From Nitrospirales bacterium (GTDB taxonomy: Bacteria; Nitrospirota; Nitrospiria; Nitrospirales; UBA8639): a DNA stretch of 64,000 bases. Under the pieces are notes generated by a model. It did no database searches and was not told the origin of the DNA. It was given only the letters and a program-made list of their open reading frames with translations. The translations under genes were made by a program, and so were the position numbers. The stretch lies in assembly GCA_029261355.1 (NCBI GenBank), contig JAJDBM010000024.1, positions 1 to 64,000 on the forward strand, in the 5' to 3' direction. Of this stretch, positions 1-9,219 are shown in pieces; the first letter of the stretch is position 1; each line of letters begins with the position of its first letter.

Positions 1-131
1 TACTGCGCCATGCCTTGATCGCCCATCACCTTCGTCAACGCTGAGGTGAGCGTCGTCTTTCCATGGTCGACATGACCCACAGTGCCCACATTTAAATGCG
101 GTTTCTTTCGCTCAAATTTCGCCTTCCCCAT
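1..131 (-). CDS. tuf: Elongation factor Tu, N-terminal part (cut by window edge)
   Basis: This is the first 43 codons of EF-Tu, the GTPase that brings aminoacyl-tRNA to the ribosome. The translation starts [20 protein letters not shown] and continues with the P-loop GHVDHGKTT, which is diagnostic for EF-Tu. The ATG at 129-131 is preceded by GGAGGCGAGG, a strong ribosome binding site. The rest lies beyond position 1. It follows tRNA-Tyr, tRNA-Gly and tRNA-Thr on the same strand, as in the well-known tRNA-tufB operon of enterobacteria, so it is probably co-transcribed with them. Confidence 0.97.
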   Translation of the reverse strand, partial: MGKAKFERKKPHLNVGTVGHVDHGKTTLTSALTKVMGDQGMAQ

Positions 132-231
132 CCTCGCCTCCACAATTGCTTGTCAAAAAAAAATAAAAGCTTCTAGTAATTCACCGGGAAGTAATTACGC
201 CTTCAAACAACCAACTCGCCACTTCTTCCGA

Positions 232-307
232 TGGAGCCCACGACGCGAATCGAACGCGTGACCTCGTCCTTACCAAGGACGTGCTCTACCAACTGAGCTA
301 CATGGGC
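232..307 (-). tRNA. tRNA-Thr (anticodon GGT)
   Basis: A full cloverleaf is readable on the minus strand: acceptor GCCCATG pairs with CGTGGGC, the anticodon stem CGTCC/GGACG closes the loop TTGGTAA with anticodon GGT, and the T arm carries GTTCGATTC. The 3' CCA is encoded. It is the last tRNA before tuf. Confidence 0.97.
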
Positions 308-396
308 TTTCCCGTCGTAGATGACCATAAAGCGTCAAACGCAAACGAAGGATAAAAGACCACAAAATACTTCATCTTACGTCTCACGCCTCCGTC

Positions 397-471
397 TGGA
401 GCGGGCGATGGGATTTGAACCCACGACAGCCAGCTTGGAAGGCTGGAACTCTACCACTGAGCTACGCCCGC
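397..471 (-). tRNA. tRNA-Gly (anticodon TCC)
   Basis: Minus-strand cloverleaf with acceptor GCGGGCG paired to CGCCCGC, anticodon stem CCAGC/GCTGG around CTTCCAA (anticodon TCC), a GTTTGAATC T loop and an encoded CCA. It is the middle tRNA of the Tyr-Gly-Thr-tuf transcript. Confidence 0.97.
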
Positions 472-532
472 AATTACCTATAATACCTACACCGGCAAAA
501 ACCGCTTACGCCAGTACCACACAAATGCTATA

Positions 533-617
533 TGGTGGGCAGGCAAGGATTCGAACCTTGGAAGCCGATGGCAGCAGATTTACAGTCTGCCCCCGTTGTC
601 CACTTGGGTACCTGCCC
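533..617 (-). tRNA. tRNA-Tyr (anticodon GTA)
   Basis: An 85-nt class II tRNA with a long variable arm on the minus strand. Acceptor GGGCAGG pairs with CCTGCCC, the anticodon stem GCAGA/TCTGC encloses CTGTAAA (anticodon GTA), and CCA is encoded. It is the first gene of the tRNA-tuf operon. Confidence 0.97.
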
Positions 618-1004
618 GCTATAATTTTCTACAATCAACAATCTGAAACAGGGAAAAACTTACATGGAGGTGGGATTGTTGGCCACTTGCCCACGGACAA
701 AAACCCTGCCACTTTAGAAATTTAGAAACAAACATCATGACAGGAATTCATTGCCTCCGCCAGAACGGGCCTCCAATTGCCACAAGGCAAGGCAATAGCC
801 CTATTTATAAAGGACTCATTATACGGTCGACCATAGATGCAGTCAAGAAAATTATCACTCACTTTTCGAGGAACTTACAAGAGATTGAACATGATCCAAA
901 TTATGTGGTTACCCGCAACTTTTTTCTCTGTTGACAACATGCCCACCGCTTCCTAGGATCAAGGCTTCATCTACCCCCACTGTGAGTACTAAAAGGAAAA
1001 GACT
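618..1004. other. Intergenic leader of the tRNA-tuf operon; no gene seen
   Basis: This stretch lies between tRNA-Tyr (minus) and the DUF192 gene (plus). It holds the minus-strand promoter at 818-846 and about 190 nt of leader before tRNA-Tyr. Short open frames in it look like chance. No further tRNA was recognised. Confidence 0.6.
818..846 (-). promoter_or_regulatory. Sigma-70-type promoter of the tRNA-Tyr-Gly-Thr-tuf operon
   Basis: On the minus strand TTGACT (841-846) and TATAAT (818-823) are separated by exactly 17 bp, a near-consensus housekeeping promoter facing tRNA-Tyr. Transcription would start near 811. Strength and position fit a stable-RNA/tuf operon. Confidence 0.8.
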
Positions 1005-1508
1005 GTGCACCTCAACCAACACCTCGAGACCTGGCTCACAATTTTCATCATGGCGACTTCCCTCTTCCTTCTCCCTTCATTAGGGAACGGCAAGAGTCAA
1101 CTCCCCACCAACAGAAGCCTCGCGACAATCACAACCCCACAAGGAACGATTATTTCTGCTGAAATAGCGGATACTCCAGCGAAACGATCACAAGGGCTCA
1201 TGTTTAGAACGAATATGCCTCACAACCACGGCATGCTTTTTATTTTTAGAAAATCCAACTTTTGGACTTTCTGGATGAAGAACACGAAAATGTCACTCGA
1301 TATTATTTGGATTGATGCAAGCAAGAAAGTGGTGCACATTGAACCGAATGTCTCAATATGTACAAGAACAGACGAAGGATGTCCCAGATATCACACCTTA
1401 AAGGAATCGCTCTACGTCCTTGAACTCAAAGCTGGAATGGCGCAACATCATGGAATTTCGGTAGGCAGCCCCCTCACGATAGAATATCCCCTCTCTCAAT
1501 CGCCCTGA
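1005..1508 (+). CDS. DUF192 family exported protein
   Basis: A 167-residue protein of the DUF192 family, small beta-barrel-like exported proteins whose biochemical role is not established. The N-terminus has a hydrophobic segment (about residues 10-27) typical of a signal peptide or anchor. The family core follows: RSQGLMFR, GMLFIF, the FWMKNT motif, and the DIIWID/VVHIEPN strands. The GTG start at 1005 is preceded by AAGGAAAAG. An ATG at residue 16 is a less likely start because it would cut the signal sequence. It stands alone on the plus strand, ending 9 bp from the convergent spoT stop. Confidence 0.85.
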   Translation: MHLNQHLETWLTIFIMATSLFLLPSLGNGKSQLPTNRSLATITTPQGTIISAEIADTPAKRSQGLMFRTNMPHNHGMLFIFRKSNFWTFWMKNTKMSLDIIWIDASKKVVHIEPNVSICTRTDEGCPRYHTLKESLYVLELKAGMAQHHGISVGSPLTIEYPLSQSP

Positions 1509-1517
1509 GAATACGAA

Positions 1518-3686
1518 CTACCACCCCCTTACACGTTTCGCATTCACGATACCGCTTACCTGCTCAATGCCCTTTAGCATTCGCTCCAAATGTAGTGTAT
1601 TCGTAATTTCAATGACGAAGTCAAGAACAGCTTTGCCATCTTCACGAGTAGAAATATCTGCGCGAGTGATATTCGCCTGGCAATCTGAAATTGCAGAGGA
1701 AATATCGGCCAACACGCCAGTTCGATCTATGGACAAAACTGAAACTTTGACAGAATGCGTCCCCTCGATACTGTCATCCCAGTCAGCTTCCACTAAACGG
1801 TTATGGTCCCAATCTAGGGCCTGAAGATTCGGACATCCAATAGTGTGAATACTCAGCCCACGTCCGCGGGTAATATAACCCATAATTGAATCACCAGGCA
1901 CAGGGTTGCAGCACTTCGATAACTGCATAAGGACATCAGTCCCCCCTTTAACCATGACCAATTCCTCTAAATGTTTGGTGAGAATCTTTGCAGTTTTGGG
2001 CTCCGCAATCAACACATCTTCCGCTTCAACTTGATTAGTCGGCGGCTGTAGTTTATTCATGATCTGACTAGCAGAAAGACGACCATACCCCACTAATCGT
2101 ATAAAATCCTCAACAGCCTCACATCCGTGCTCCTTCGCAATAGCTACCAACAGATCAGACTGAAATGTTTGCGCAGAGGGAAGATCATTCCGTCGAAATT
2201 CTCTCTCTAAGAGACGGCGACCAATATCTAATGCCCGCTTCTGCTCTTCCCCCTTAAACCAATGACGAATTTTGGCCTTTGCTCGAGAGGTACGGACAAA
2301 CTTTAACCACCCCCGGCTTGGAACCTGCGTAGGGGATGTCAGAATTTCAAGCATATCACCGCTACTTAAATGATGACGCAAGGGGACAAGCTTGCTGTTA
2401 ACTTTGGCTCCAACGCAATGATCACCAATTTCAGTGTGAATCGCGTAGGCAAAGTCTACAGGCGTAGACCCAACAGGCATCTCCCTGACTTCCCCTAATG
2501 GCGTAAAAACAAACACCACGTCATGAAAGAGATCCAGCTTCACCGAATCCATAAATTGACGATTATCGGAAAGATCTTTATGCCATTCGACAAACTGCCT
2601 CAACCAACTAAAAATCTTCTCGTCTCTACCGGTAATGGCCCCAGGTTCCTTATACCGCCAATGTGAGGCAACGCCATATTCATTGATGCGATGCATCTCC
2701 TCTGTACGAATTTGAAATTCTACGTACTCACCTTGCGGGCCAACAACGGTCGTATGCAACGATTGATAGAGATTGGCTCGTGGCGTTGCAACATAATCCT
2801 TAAATCGCCCAGGAACAGGTGGCCACAGCGAATGAATGAGCCCGAGAATGGCATAACAGTTCATCTTGGAATCTGAAACAATTCTGACAGCCGTCAGATC
2901 ATAGACCTCATCAAAGGTAATGGATTGTCTCTCCATTTTTTGATAAATGCTGTAGAGGTTTTTGGGCCGACCTTGAACATCACCAGGAAGATGAGCCTGA
3001 ACTAACGCCTCCTTGGCCATATCAATGAGAACTTGCAGGAATTCCTGCCGATCTTCATCACGTTTGGCGACACGTAATTTCAGCATGGAATAGATATCAG
3101 GCTTCAGGTACTGCAAGCATAAATCCTCAAGTTTTTGCTTGATTGAACTAATTCCCAATCGATTAGCTAGAGGGGCATAGATTTCAAGAGTCTCTTGAGC
3201 AATCTGCTTCTGCTTACTTTCTGATAAATGCTCTAACGTCTCCATATTGTGAAGGCGGTCAGCAAGCTTGATGAAGACCACACGAATATCATCGGCCATG
3301 GACAGAACCATTTTCCGAAAGTTCTCCGCTTGCTTTTCTTCACGAGATTTAAACGGAATTTGCCCAATCTTGGTGACTCCATCAACCAGTCGTGCCACAT
3401 CTTTCCCAAATTCTGCTTCGACCTCAGAATTCGTGGCCAACGTATCTTCTACTGTGTCATGCAACAGTCCAGCAACAATCGCAGACACATCTAACTTAAG
3501 GAACGATAAAATACTCGCGACCGCGAGTGGATGCTGAAGATAAGGCTCCCCAGACTGACGCATTTGCCCTTCATGCGCCTTGGCAGAAAAAGCATAGGCC
3601 CGGCGAAGCATCTCCACGTCAGGCTCGGGATGGTACGTTTCAACTTGCTGGACAAGTTGTTCGATTTCTTTGATGGAAGACATCAT
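1518..3686 (-). CDS. spoT: Bifunctional (p)ppGpp synthetase/hydrolase (RelA/SpoT)
   Basis: A 722-residue Rel-type stringent-response enzyme making and degrading (p)ppGpp. Domains in order: an HD hydrolase (about 30-180) with H52, H76-D77 and E80-D81 (LLHDTVEDT) intact, so hydrolysis should be active; the synthetase (about 240-360) with NLYQSLHTT; a TGS domain beginning near VFVFTPLGEV; the CCNPVPGD zinc-finger-like region; and a C-terminal ACT domain. I start it at the ATG at 3686, whose ATGATG overlaps the recJ stop by 4 bp; longer frames would run deep into recJ. It forms an operon with recJ. Confidence 0.95.
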   Translation of the reverse strand: MMSSIKEIEQLVQQVETYHPEPDVEMLRRAYAFSAKAHEGQMRQSGEPYLQHPLAVASILSFLKLDVSAIVAGLLHDTVEDTLATNSEVEAEFGKDVARLVDGVTKIGQIPFKSREEKQAENFRKMVLSMADDIRVVFIKLADRLHNMETLEHLSESKQKQIAQETLEIYAPLANRLGISSIKQKLEDLCLQYLKPDIYSMLKLRVAKRDEDRQEFLQVLIDMAKEALVQAHLPGDVQGRPKNLYSIYQKMERQSITFDEVYDLTAVRIVSDSKMNCYAILGLIHSLWPPVPGRFKDYVATPRANLYQSLHTTVVGPQGEYVEFQIRTEEMHRINEYGVASHWRYKEPGAITGRDEKIFSWLRQFVEWHKDLSDNRQFMDSVKLDLFHDVVFVFTPLGEVREMPVGSTPVDFAYAIHTEIGDHCVGAKVNSKLVPLRHHLSSGDMLEILTSPTQVPSRGWLKFVRTSRAKAKIRHWFKGEEQKRALDIGRRLLEREFRRNDLPSAQTFQSDLLVAIAKEHGCEAVEDFIRLVGYGRLSASQIMNKLQPPTNQVEAEDVLIAEPKTAKILTKHLEELVMVKGGTDVLMQLSKCCNPVPGDSIMGYITRGRGLSIHTIGCPNLQALDWDHNRLVEADWDDSIEGTHSVKVSVLSIDRTGVLADISSAISDCQANITRADISTREDGKAVLDFVIEITNTLHLERMLKGIEQVSGIVNAKRVRGW

Positions 3687-5395
3687 GTCGACACAGCCCC
3701 ATTCTCTCGTACTTTCATGTCTCGAATACGCAACTGAATACGATCCATGCCTTTCCACCGATTCATTTCCGCAATAAATACCATATCAACCATCCGCCCT
3801 TGCAGTCCTTGAAATTCTTCCATCAATCCCATCCGAAACCCTATGCATTCTATCGGAACAGAATTCCCTTGACGCACCACCAACTTCAGATGATCTTCTC
3901 CAACAATACGCTGCTCCAGCACTTTAAGTTGCACTCCAAGAAACTGCGGTTCAGGATTACCAACACCATAGGGATGAAGCTGTTCAAGCTCACGAATAAG
4001 TGTGGGCGCAATCTGTTGAAGGGCGACAGCCGCATCCACCTTCAAGACCAGGGTACAAGTTCCCTCATCCATACCACCCGACGCCAAAGCAGCCATTCGT
4101 GCTTGAAATGCAGGAAACTGCATCTCACGAATTTGCAACCCTGCAGCCGCCGGATGTCCGCCGAACCCTTCCAAGAGATCTGCACATTGGGATAAGAGTT
4201 CACACACATTGACTCCAGGCACACTACGAACAGATCCACGACCAAATCCCTGCTCATCAAAGGAAATCACGACCGATGGCCGGTAAAACCGCTCGACAAG
4301 TCGCGAAGCCACAATGCCTAGAACACCAACATGCCACCCGCGGGCACCGACAACAATAGCACCAGGAACATTCGCGACATCAATCATCGTAATCGCCTCA
4401 GCAACGGTACCATGCTCAATCTTACGGCGCTGTCGATTGAGCTCAGCTAATTGTTTCGCGATACTGATTGTTCGATCCATAGATCCACTGGTAAACAGCT
4501 CTACGCCTAACCCAGCGTGCGCTAGCCGCCCAGCAGCATTGATCGTGGGAGCCAATCGAAATGCCACCATGCCTTCCGTACAATTCCCATTGATTTCCGT
4601 AGCCTGCTTGAGAGCGTAAACACCAAGCCGAGCCCCACGTGTTATCTGATGCAATCCTTCACGAACTAACCAACGATTTTCGTCTTCCAAAGGAACCATA
4701 TCGGCGATCGTCGCCAACGCGGCTAAATCAACCAGTGACGTCACATCAAAGTCAGGACTTCCATATTTTGAGGCGTAGGCCGTCGCAACCTTATAGGCCA
4801 GTCCTCCCGAACAAAGACCTTTAAAGGGATAGGCGCAATCAATTCTTTGAGGATTGAGAAAGGCATAAGCTTCTGGATGCTTGCCTAAAATTTGATGATG
4901 ATCTGTAATAATGACATCAAGACCCAGGGTATTCGCCAATTCGATTTTCTTATGAGAACTCGTCCCACAATCAATCGTGACAAGAACTTTCACTCCATCG
5001 CGAGCCAAGCGCCTCACAGCTTCTTCATTGAGACCATACCCTTCGCTTTTTCGATCAGGAATGTAATAATCAACCTGAGCTCCTTGTTGTCTCAGAAACA
5101 CAAGATAGAGGCTCGTAGCTGAAATCCCATCCACATCATAATCGCCATAACAACAAATCTGTTCTTGACGCAAAATGGCTTCATGCAAGCGAGCGATAGC
5201 ATGCTCCATGTCCGCCATCAAAAAAGGGTCATGGCCTCCAATCGAATCTTGCGCAAGCCACTGGCGTGCCTGCTCAACGTCAACATACCCTCGATTCACT
5301 AATACTGTCGCCGTAACAAGGGACAGGCCCAACAATTCGAGCAGTCGGGCAACATGGACAGCATCACTTTGGTGCAACTGCCACTTTTTGGTCAT
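3683..5395 (-). CDS. recJ: Single-stranded-DNA-specific exonuclease RecJ
   Basis: RecJ is the 5'-3' ssDNA exonuclease of the RecF recombination and mismatch-repair pathways. The 570-residue product has the DHH phosphoesterase motifs: YGDYDVDG (about 83-90), TDHH (about 164-167), and the DHHA1 signature GGHPAAAG near 400, followed by the C-terminal OB-fold region. The ATG at 5395 is preferred because GAAGGAATTGGC gives an AAGGA ribosome binding site just before it; a TTG 21 bp upstream is possible but has none. It overlaps spoT by 4 bp. Confidence 0.96.
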   Translation of the reverse strand: MTKKWQLHQSDAVHVARLLELLGLSLVTATVLVNRGYVDVEQARQWLAQDSIGGHDPFLMADMEHAIARLHEAILRQEQICCYGDYDVDGISATSLYLVFLRQQGAQVDYYIPDRKSEGYGLNEEAVRRLARDGVKVLVTIDCGTSSHKKIELANTLGLDVIITDHHQILGKHPEAYAFLNPQRIDCAYPFKGLCSGGLAYKVATAYASKYGSPDFDVTSLVDLAALATIADMVPLEDENRWLVREGLHQITRGARLGVYALKQATEINGNCTEGMVAFRLAPTINAAGRLAHAGLGVELFTSGSMDRTISIAKQLAELNRQRRKIEHGTVAEAITMIDVANVPGAIVVGARGWHVGVLGIVASRLVERFYRPSVVISFDEQGFGRGSVRSVPGVNVCELLSQCADLLEGFGGHPAAAGLQIREMQFPAFQARMAALASGGMDEGTCTLVLKVDAAVALQQIAPTLIRELEQLHPYGVGNPEPQFLGVQLKVLEQRIVGEDHLKLVVRQGNSVPIECIGFRMGLMEEFQGLQGRMVDMVFIAEMNRWKGMDRIQLRIRDMKVRENGAVST

Positions 5396-5612
5396 GCCAA
5401 TTCCTTCACTTGTCAAACCCCACGGCTTTGGATGAACTTCTTTTTCATAAGCTTTTTCCTCCAGGCTCTAAAAACCTGATAGGACTCCATACACATCATT
5501 ATACCGTAAATGCAAACCGTGGGAAAATCTGAGCTCAGAGGTTAAGACCTGTGATCAAGAAGAGAGAATTGATGGAGGGCACTGAATGAAATCTACCGCA
5601 AATCGTACAGAC

Positions 5613-5816
5613 TTATTGCCCCCCTTTTTGGACATAGTTTTTCACGAATTCTTCAGCGTTTGCTTCTAGCACCTGGTCTATTTCATCCACCAGATCATCA
5701 ATTTCTTCTTTGAGCTTTTCCCCGGTTTCAATCACCTTTGGATTTGCTTGCGTCTCATCTGACTCTTGAGGCGCGTCCGGTTTTTTGTGAGTCTCTTCTC
5801 GTTCATGTTTTTCCAT
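5613..5816 (-). CDS. pup: Prokaryotic ubiquitin-like protein Pup
   Basis: A 67-residue acidic protein that matches Pup, the small disordered tag attached to lysines by the ligase PafA and recognised by the proteasomal ATPase Mpa/ARC. The C-terminus ends AEEFVKNYVQKGGQ, the Pup hallmark; the final Gln implies the deamidase Dop must convert it to Glu before ligation. The central KLKEEIDDLVDEIDQVLE stretch is the expected Mpa-binding helix. The ATG at 5816 has GGAGG 8 nt upstream; a longer frame to 5921 adds residues with no Pup similarity. No dop, pafA, mpa or proteasome gene is in the window, so Pup stands alone here. Confidence 0.93.
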   Translation of the reverse strand: MEKHEREETHKKPDAPQESDETQANPKVIETGEKLKEEIDDLVDEIDQVLEANAEEFVKNYVQKGGQ

Positions 5817-5981
5817 AGACAAACCTCCGATCTCGTTCAAACTATAGGAGTCGTGGATAACACCATGCCTCACTAACGATGACGACAATCTCACCCTACT
5901 CCTCAAACAATAAACCGTCAAGGCACCTGGCTAACCATTTATTGATACATCCCAGATGGGTATGATAGAATTTTTTCTCTC

Positions 5982-6056
5982 GGGCGATTAGCTCAGGGGG
6001 AGAGCGCTGCCTTCACACGGCAGAGGTCACTGGTTCGATACCAGTATCGCCCACCA
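5982..6056 (+). tRNA. tRNA-Val (anticodon CAC)
   Basis: Plus-strand cloverleaf: acceptor GGGCGAT with ATCGCCC, anticodon stem CTGCC/GGCAG enclosing TTCACAC (anticodon CAC), T arm with GGTTCGATACC, encoded CCA. A TATGAT at 5961-5966 may be its -10 box. It stands between the divergent pup gene and a TPR lipoprotein. Confidence 0.97.
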
Positions 6057-6223
6057 GCCAAGACTAAGAGTCTCGGTTGGCCAACCAAAAGTGAGGAAAC
6101 CGAAGGCTGTCGCTCCAAACTCCAATATAGTTTGAAGCCTTCCATACATTCTGGTCACACCTCATCAATTATTCATTCCCCTTCTAAAGTTCAACAATAC
6201 GATTGCCTCCATCATATCCAGTC

Positions 6224-7357
6224 ATGAAGATTCACACGTGCATCTGGCTGCACATGACCATCCTCTTGCTGCTCTTTGGCTGTAGTAGCGGCCCTCCTAT
6301 TCCAACCTCAAATCTTCCACCCTCGGAAAGTGACCTTGATATCCTTGGCTCCACCCGTTTGTGCGATACACTAGAGACCATACGGAAAGAAAAGAAATCC
6401 ACGATAGCCAGAAAAGCTGACTGGGGTACCGGAAAAGAATGGACTATCGAAACAGCAAATCCTCTGCATAAAAAAAAATGGCTCTTCTTTGATGAAGATG
6501 AGACGCTGATCGCAGTCGTGTCAGCCTTTCCCCTAGGGTTAGACCTCTCACCATACCCCGTTTTACAGGAGACGTTGTCGCAACTCGTCCCTGCTCGCGA
6601 GTTTTTTGATAACAGCAACTCCCTGTTAGATGGGACGAAACCAGATACGATTCAACTCTTTCGAACAGGGGATGAAAAAAGCACGACTCAATATGTTATC
6701 CGGCAACACAAGAACCATACTGGCCAGCTACTCGTCGCCGTTGTCGTGCTCGATCCTTACGAACAACTCCTCGACGGTGCTCAACAACAATTCCTCTCAC
6801 AGGCCATAAAGGCTAGTCCGCCCTCTCAATCCCAAAAAGAATCGGCGACACAAAAAACACCATACTTTCTTGCCTCGCAACAATTTGCCAGAGGTGAAGT
6901 GGCGCTCTTTGAGTCCTGCCCTGGGGGAAAACCAGACGTTGCGATCCATGCATATCACCAGACCATTCAAATAGGGCTGGACGATACCAAACGCATGGCT
7001 GAAGCCCACCATCGCCTTGGACTGGCACTACGCAATACAGGAGAATTCGCACAAGCGCATGTGGCGCTAGAAGACTCATTGAAAATCAATCCCTATGCCC
7101 CACACGTTCTCAATAGTCTTGGCAGCGTCCTCACTCAAATACACAAGCCTTCAGAGGCTATTACCGCCTTCGAAAAAGCCATTGCCTTACAACCAAACTA
7201 TGCGCGCGCGCGATTCAATTTGGCTGAAGCCTACGAAGTGGTCGACCCTCGGCGGTCCATCGAAGAATACGAAACCTATTTAGCGCTAGTGGAAAATGTC
7301 CCAGAAGAAGAAAGTCGGGTCACTCTCGTGAAAGATCGCCTCGAAAGATTAAAGTGA
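6224..7357 (+). CDS. TPR-repeat lipoprotein
   Basis: A 377-residue predicted lipoprotein. The signal peptide ends in LLFGC, a usable if not ideal lipobox (Phe at -2), so the mature protein probably sits in the outer membrane or periplasm. The middle part matches no family I recognise. The last ~130 residues contain two to three TPR units (AHHRLGLALRNTGEFAQAHV, LNSLGSVL.., ARARFNLAEAYE..), which mediate protein contacts. The ATG at 6224 is preferred to a TTG at 6203 because it starts directly at the signal peptide. Its stop overlaps the next gene (GTGA). Confidence 0.8.
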   Translation: MKIHTCIWLHMTILLLLFGCSSGPPIPTSNLPPSESDLDILGSTRLCDTLETIRKEKKSTIARKADWGTGKEWTIETANPLHKKKWLFFDEDETLIAVVSAFPLGLDLSPYPVLQETLSQLVPAREFFDNSNSLLDGTKPDTIQLFRTGDEKSTTQYVIRQHKNHTGQLLVAVVVLDPYEQLLDGAQQQFLSQAIKASPPSQSQKESATQKTPYFLASQQFARGEVALFESCPGGKPDVAIHAYHQTIQIGLDDTKRMAEAHHRLGLALRNTGEFAQAHVALEDSLKINPYAPHVLNSLGSVLTQIHKPSEAITAFEKAIALQPNYARARFNLAEAYEVVDPRRSIEEYETYLALVENVPEEESRVTLVKDRLERLK

Positions 7358-7986
7358 AACAAAAGTATTATGCGGTCCGACGTGGACGCCAAGTCGGAGT
7401 CTTTTATAGTTGGCCAGAATGCCAACGACAGATTGTCAAATACTCAGGAGCCGAATACAAATCCTTTCCCACCGAAACAGAAGCTAAAGCCTATGCCTTC
7501 CCTGACTCTTTCGCCAACTCAGAACAGGCTGATGATCCCAACAGTATTGTCGATATTTGGGTAGACGGCTCGTGTATGCCACGGCCCGGTGGAGTCCTAC
7601 TTCTTGGATGGGCCTATCTCGCGCGCAGAGCTGGCAAAGAAATTCACAGGGATCGAGGGAATGATATTCCTGAAGACGCTCGCCGACACCGCAATGTGGC
7701 TGGTGAAATTATGGCTGTGCTCAAGGCAGTGGCCTGGTGCCAGGCACAAAATATTACCAACATTAGACTGTACTACGACTACCAGGGCCTCTCTAATTGG
7801 CCTACTCATGCCTGGAAACGAAACACTCCGTTCACACAAGGCTATGCAGAAACCGTTCGCGCCTCAGGAGTTGCGATTGAATGGGTGAAAGTCAAAGCTC
7901 ACAGTGGAGACCCCAATAATGACATCGTCGATGGAGAGGCGAAAAAAGCGGCCTTAGAACAAAAAAGCAACGGAAATGACGTATAA
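7354..7986 (+). CDS. Ribonuclease H with N-terminal viroplasmin-type domain
   Basis: A 210-residue type 1 RNase H, which cuts the RNA strand of RNA-DNA hybrids. Residues 1-50 (YYAVRRGRQVGVFYSWPEC...) form the caulimovirus viroplasmin/RNase H1 N-terminal domain that binds hybrids. The catalytic domain keeps the acidic residues D71 (WVDGS), E118 (AGEIM), D142 (YYDYQG) and D190/D193, plus the KAHSGD histidine (H183). The GTG start overlaps the previous stop by 4 bp, so it is translationally coupled to the TPR lipoprotein gene. Confidence 0.88.
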   Translation: MKQKYYAVRRGRQVGVFYSWPECQRQIVKYSGAEYKSFPTETEAKAYAFPDSFANSEQADDPNSIVDIWVDGSCMPRPGGVLLLGWAYLARRAGKEIHRDRGNDIPEDARRHRNVAGEIMAVLKAVAWCQAQNITNIRLYYDYQGLSNWPTHAWKRNTPFTQGYAETVRASGVAIEWVKVKAHSGDPNNDIVDGEAKKAALEQKSNGNDV

Positions 7987-8521
7987 CGATTCATCGCATC
8001 TTCTTAGTCTCAGAAGGAAGTTCAAGCTCTAAACTTACCTGTCCGTGAAAATAGGGGAAGCCTAGCGATCCAACTGAACTGAAGCAAAACCTCAAAGAGA
8101 TACTAGGAACCTAGATTCAATCAATTGAGAAACAGGAGCACTCATTGTAACCCAAAATGACAGAGGCTGACTCATCTCATACTGAACAAGATTGAAAAAG
8201 TCGATGGGGTTTTGTCAGTGAAAACAGAGACCTAAGGAGGCGATAAACGAGCAAGCAGGGGTAAAAACGTATTTAGGGCAATCAACCTGAGATCGAACAA
8301 ATCAACGAAAATTAAGGCTTTACAGCCCCATTGTTTCCTCTGGCTTAAACCCGTCTACAACTGAGAAAAATACTAAGGATAAGACCTGCGCTTCCTGCGC
8401 AACGCGTCCGTCCTTGGATTCAAAATATGATAAAGCTCAATAATAAAGTCGATCATACTCTCTTTAACGGAATCGGTCAATCCTCCCCATCTCTCCTTAC
8501 TTTAATCTGAATCAGACGGCA
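7987..8521. other. 535-bp intergenic region between convergent genes; nothing recognised
   Basis: It separates the RNase H gene (plus) from folE (minus). I found no open frame with credible codon structure, no tRNA and no clear intrinsic terminator. It could hold an unrecognised small RNA, but nothing in the sequence supports that directly. Confidence 0.4.
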
Positions 8522-9145
8522 TTAACGAATAAGCTTAAGAAATTCTTCGCGGGTTTGTTGTTGCTTTCGAAAGACCCCTTGCATTTCACTCGTAACGGCT
8601 ACGGTATTTTGCTTCTCAACACCACGCATACTCATACACAAATGACGTGCTTCAATCACAACGCCAACTCCGTGAGGGTTGAGTTTTTCTTGTAGGGTAC
8701 GGGCAATTTGAACGGTTAGCCGCTCTTGGACTTGGAGACGGCGACTAAACGCATCCACGAGTCGTGGAATTTTACTAAGACCCACAACATGCTTTCTTGG
8801 AATATATCCCACGTGGCATTTGCCAAAAAATGGCAGCATGTGATGTTCGCACAAACTGTAAAAATCAATATCTTTAACGATCACCATTTCATCATAATCA
8901 ATCGGAAATAATGCGCCATTCAATAATTCATCAATGTCTTGTTGATAGCCCTGCGTCAAAAAGGTAAAGGCTTTGGCCACTCGTTTGGGTGTGTTCTGAA
9001 GACCATGCCGCTCAGGATCTTCGCCAAGCTGCAGGAGCATCTTGTGTACCGTGGCTTCCAGAGGTGATTGCTTGGGCTCCTCTACTTGCTGACTCGACTT
9101 CACCTTGGTTTTACCAGATCGCATATCGACCTTTTTTTTTACCAT
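8522..9145 (-). CDS. folE: GTP cyclohydrolase I
   Basis: FolE converts GTP to 7,8-dihydroneopterin triphosphate, the entry to folate, biopterin and queuosine. The 207-residue product keeps the zinc ligands C99 and H102 ([10 protein letters not shown]) and C170 ([10 protein letters not shown]), the [16 protein letters not shown] core and the C-terminal FL..IR. The N-terminal 25 residues are lysine-rich and variable. The ATG at 9145 is preferred to a TTG four codons earlier that overlaps the GGGG purine stretch. The neighbouring PTPS-family gene uses the FolE product, so the pair is functionally linked. Confidence 0.95.
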   Translation of the reverse strand: MVKKKVDMRSGKTKVKSSQQVEEPKQSPLEATVHKMLLQLGEDPERHGLQNTPKRVAKAFTFLTQGYQQDIDELLNGALFPIDYDEMVIVKDIDFYSLCEHHMLPFFGKCHVGYIPRKHVVGLSKIPRLVDAFSRRLQVQERLTVQIARTLQEKLNPHGVGVVIEARHLCMSMRGVEKQNTVAVTSEMQGVFRKQQQTREEFLKLIR

Positions 9146-9219
9146 AGACGTGCCCAACCCCTTTCTTCAACTCAGTCCGACTCAATACTATGGAACGATT
9201 AGACTACGATACAACACCT

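Noticed and set aside
321-934. Open frames of 134 and 65 codons on the plus strand
   Set aside because: The first runs antisense through tRNA-Gly and tRNA-Tyr, and the second runs over the minus-strand promoter. Neither has a ribosome binding site or family features.
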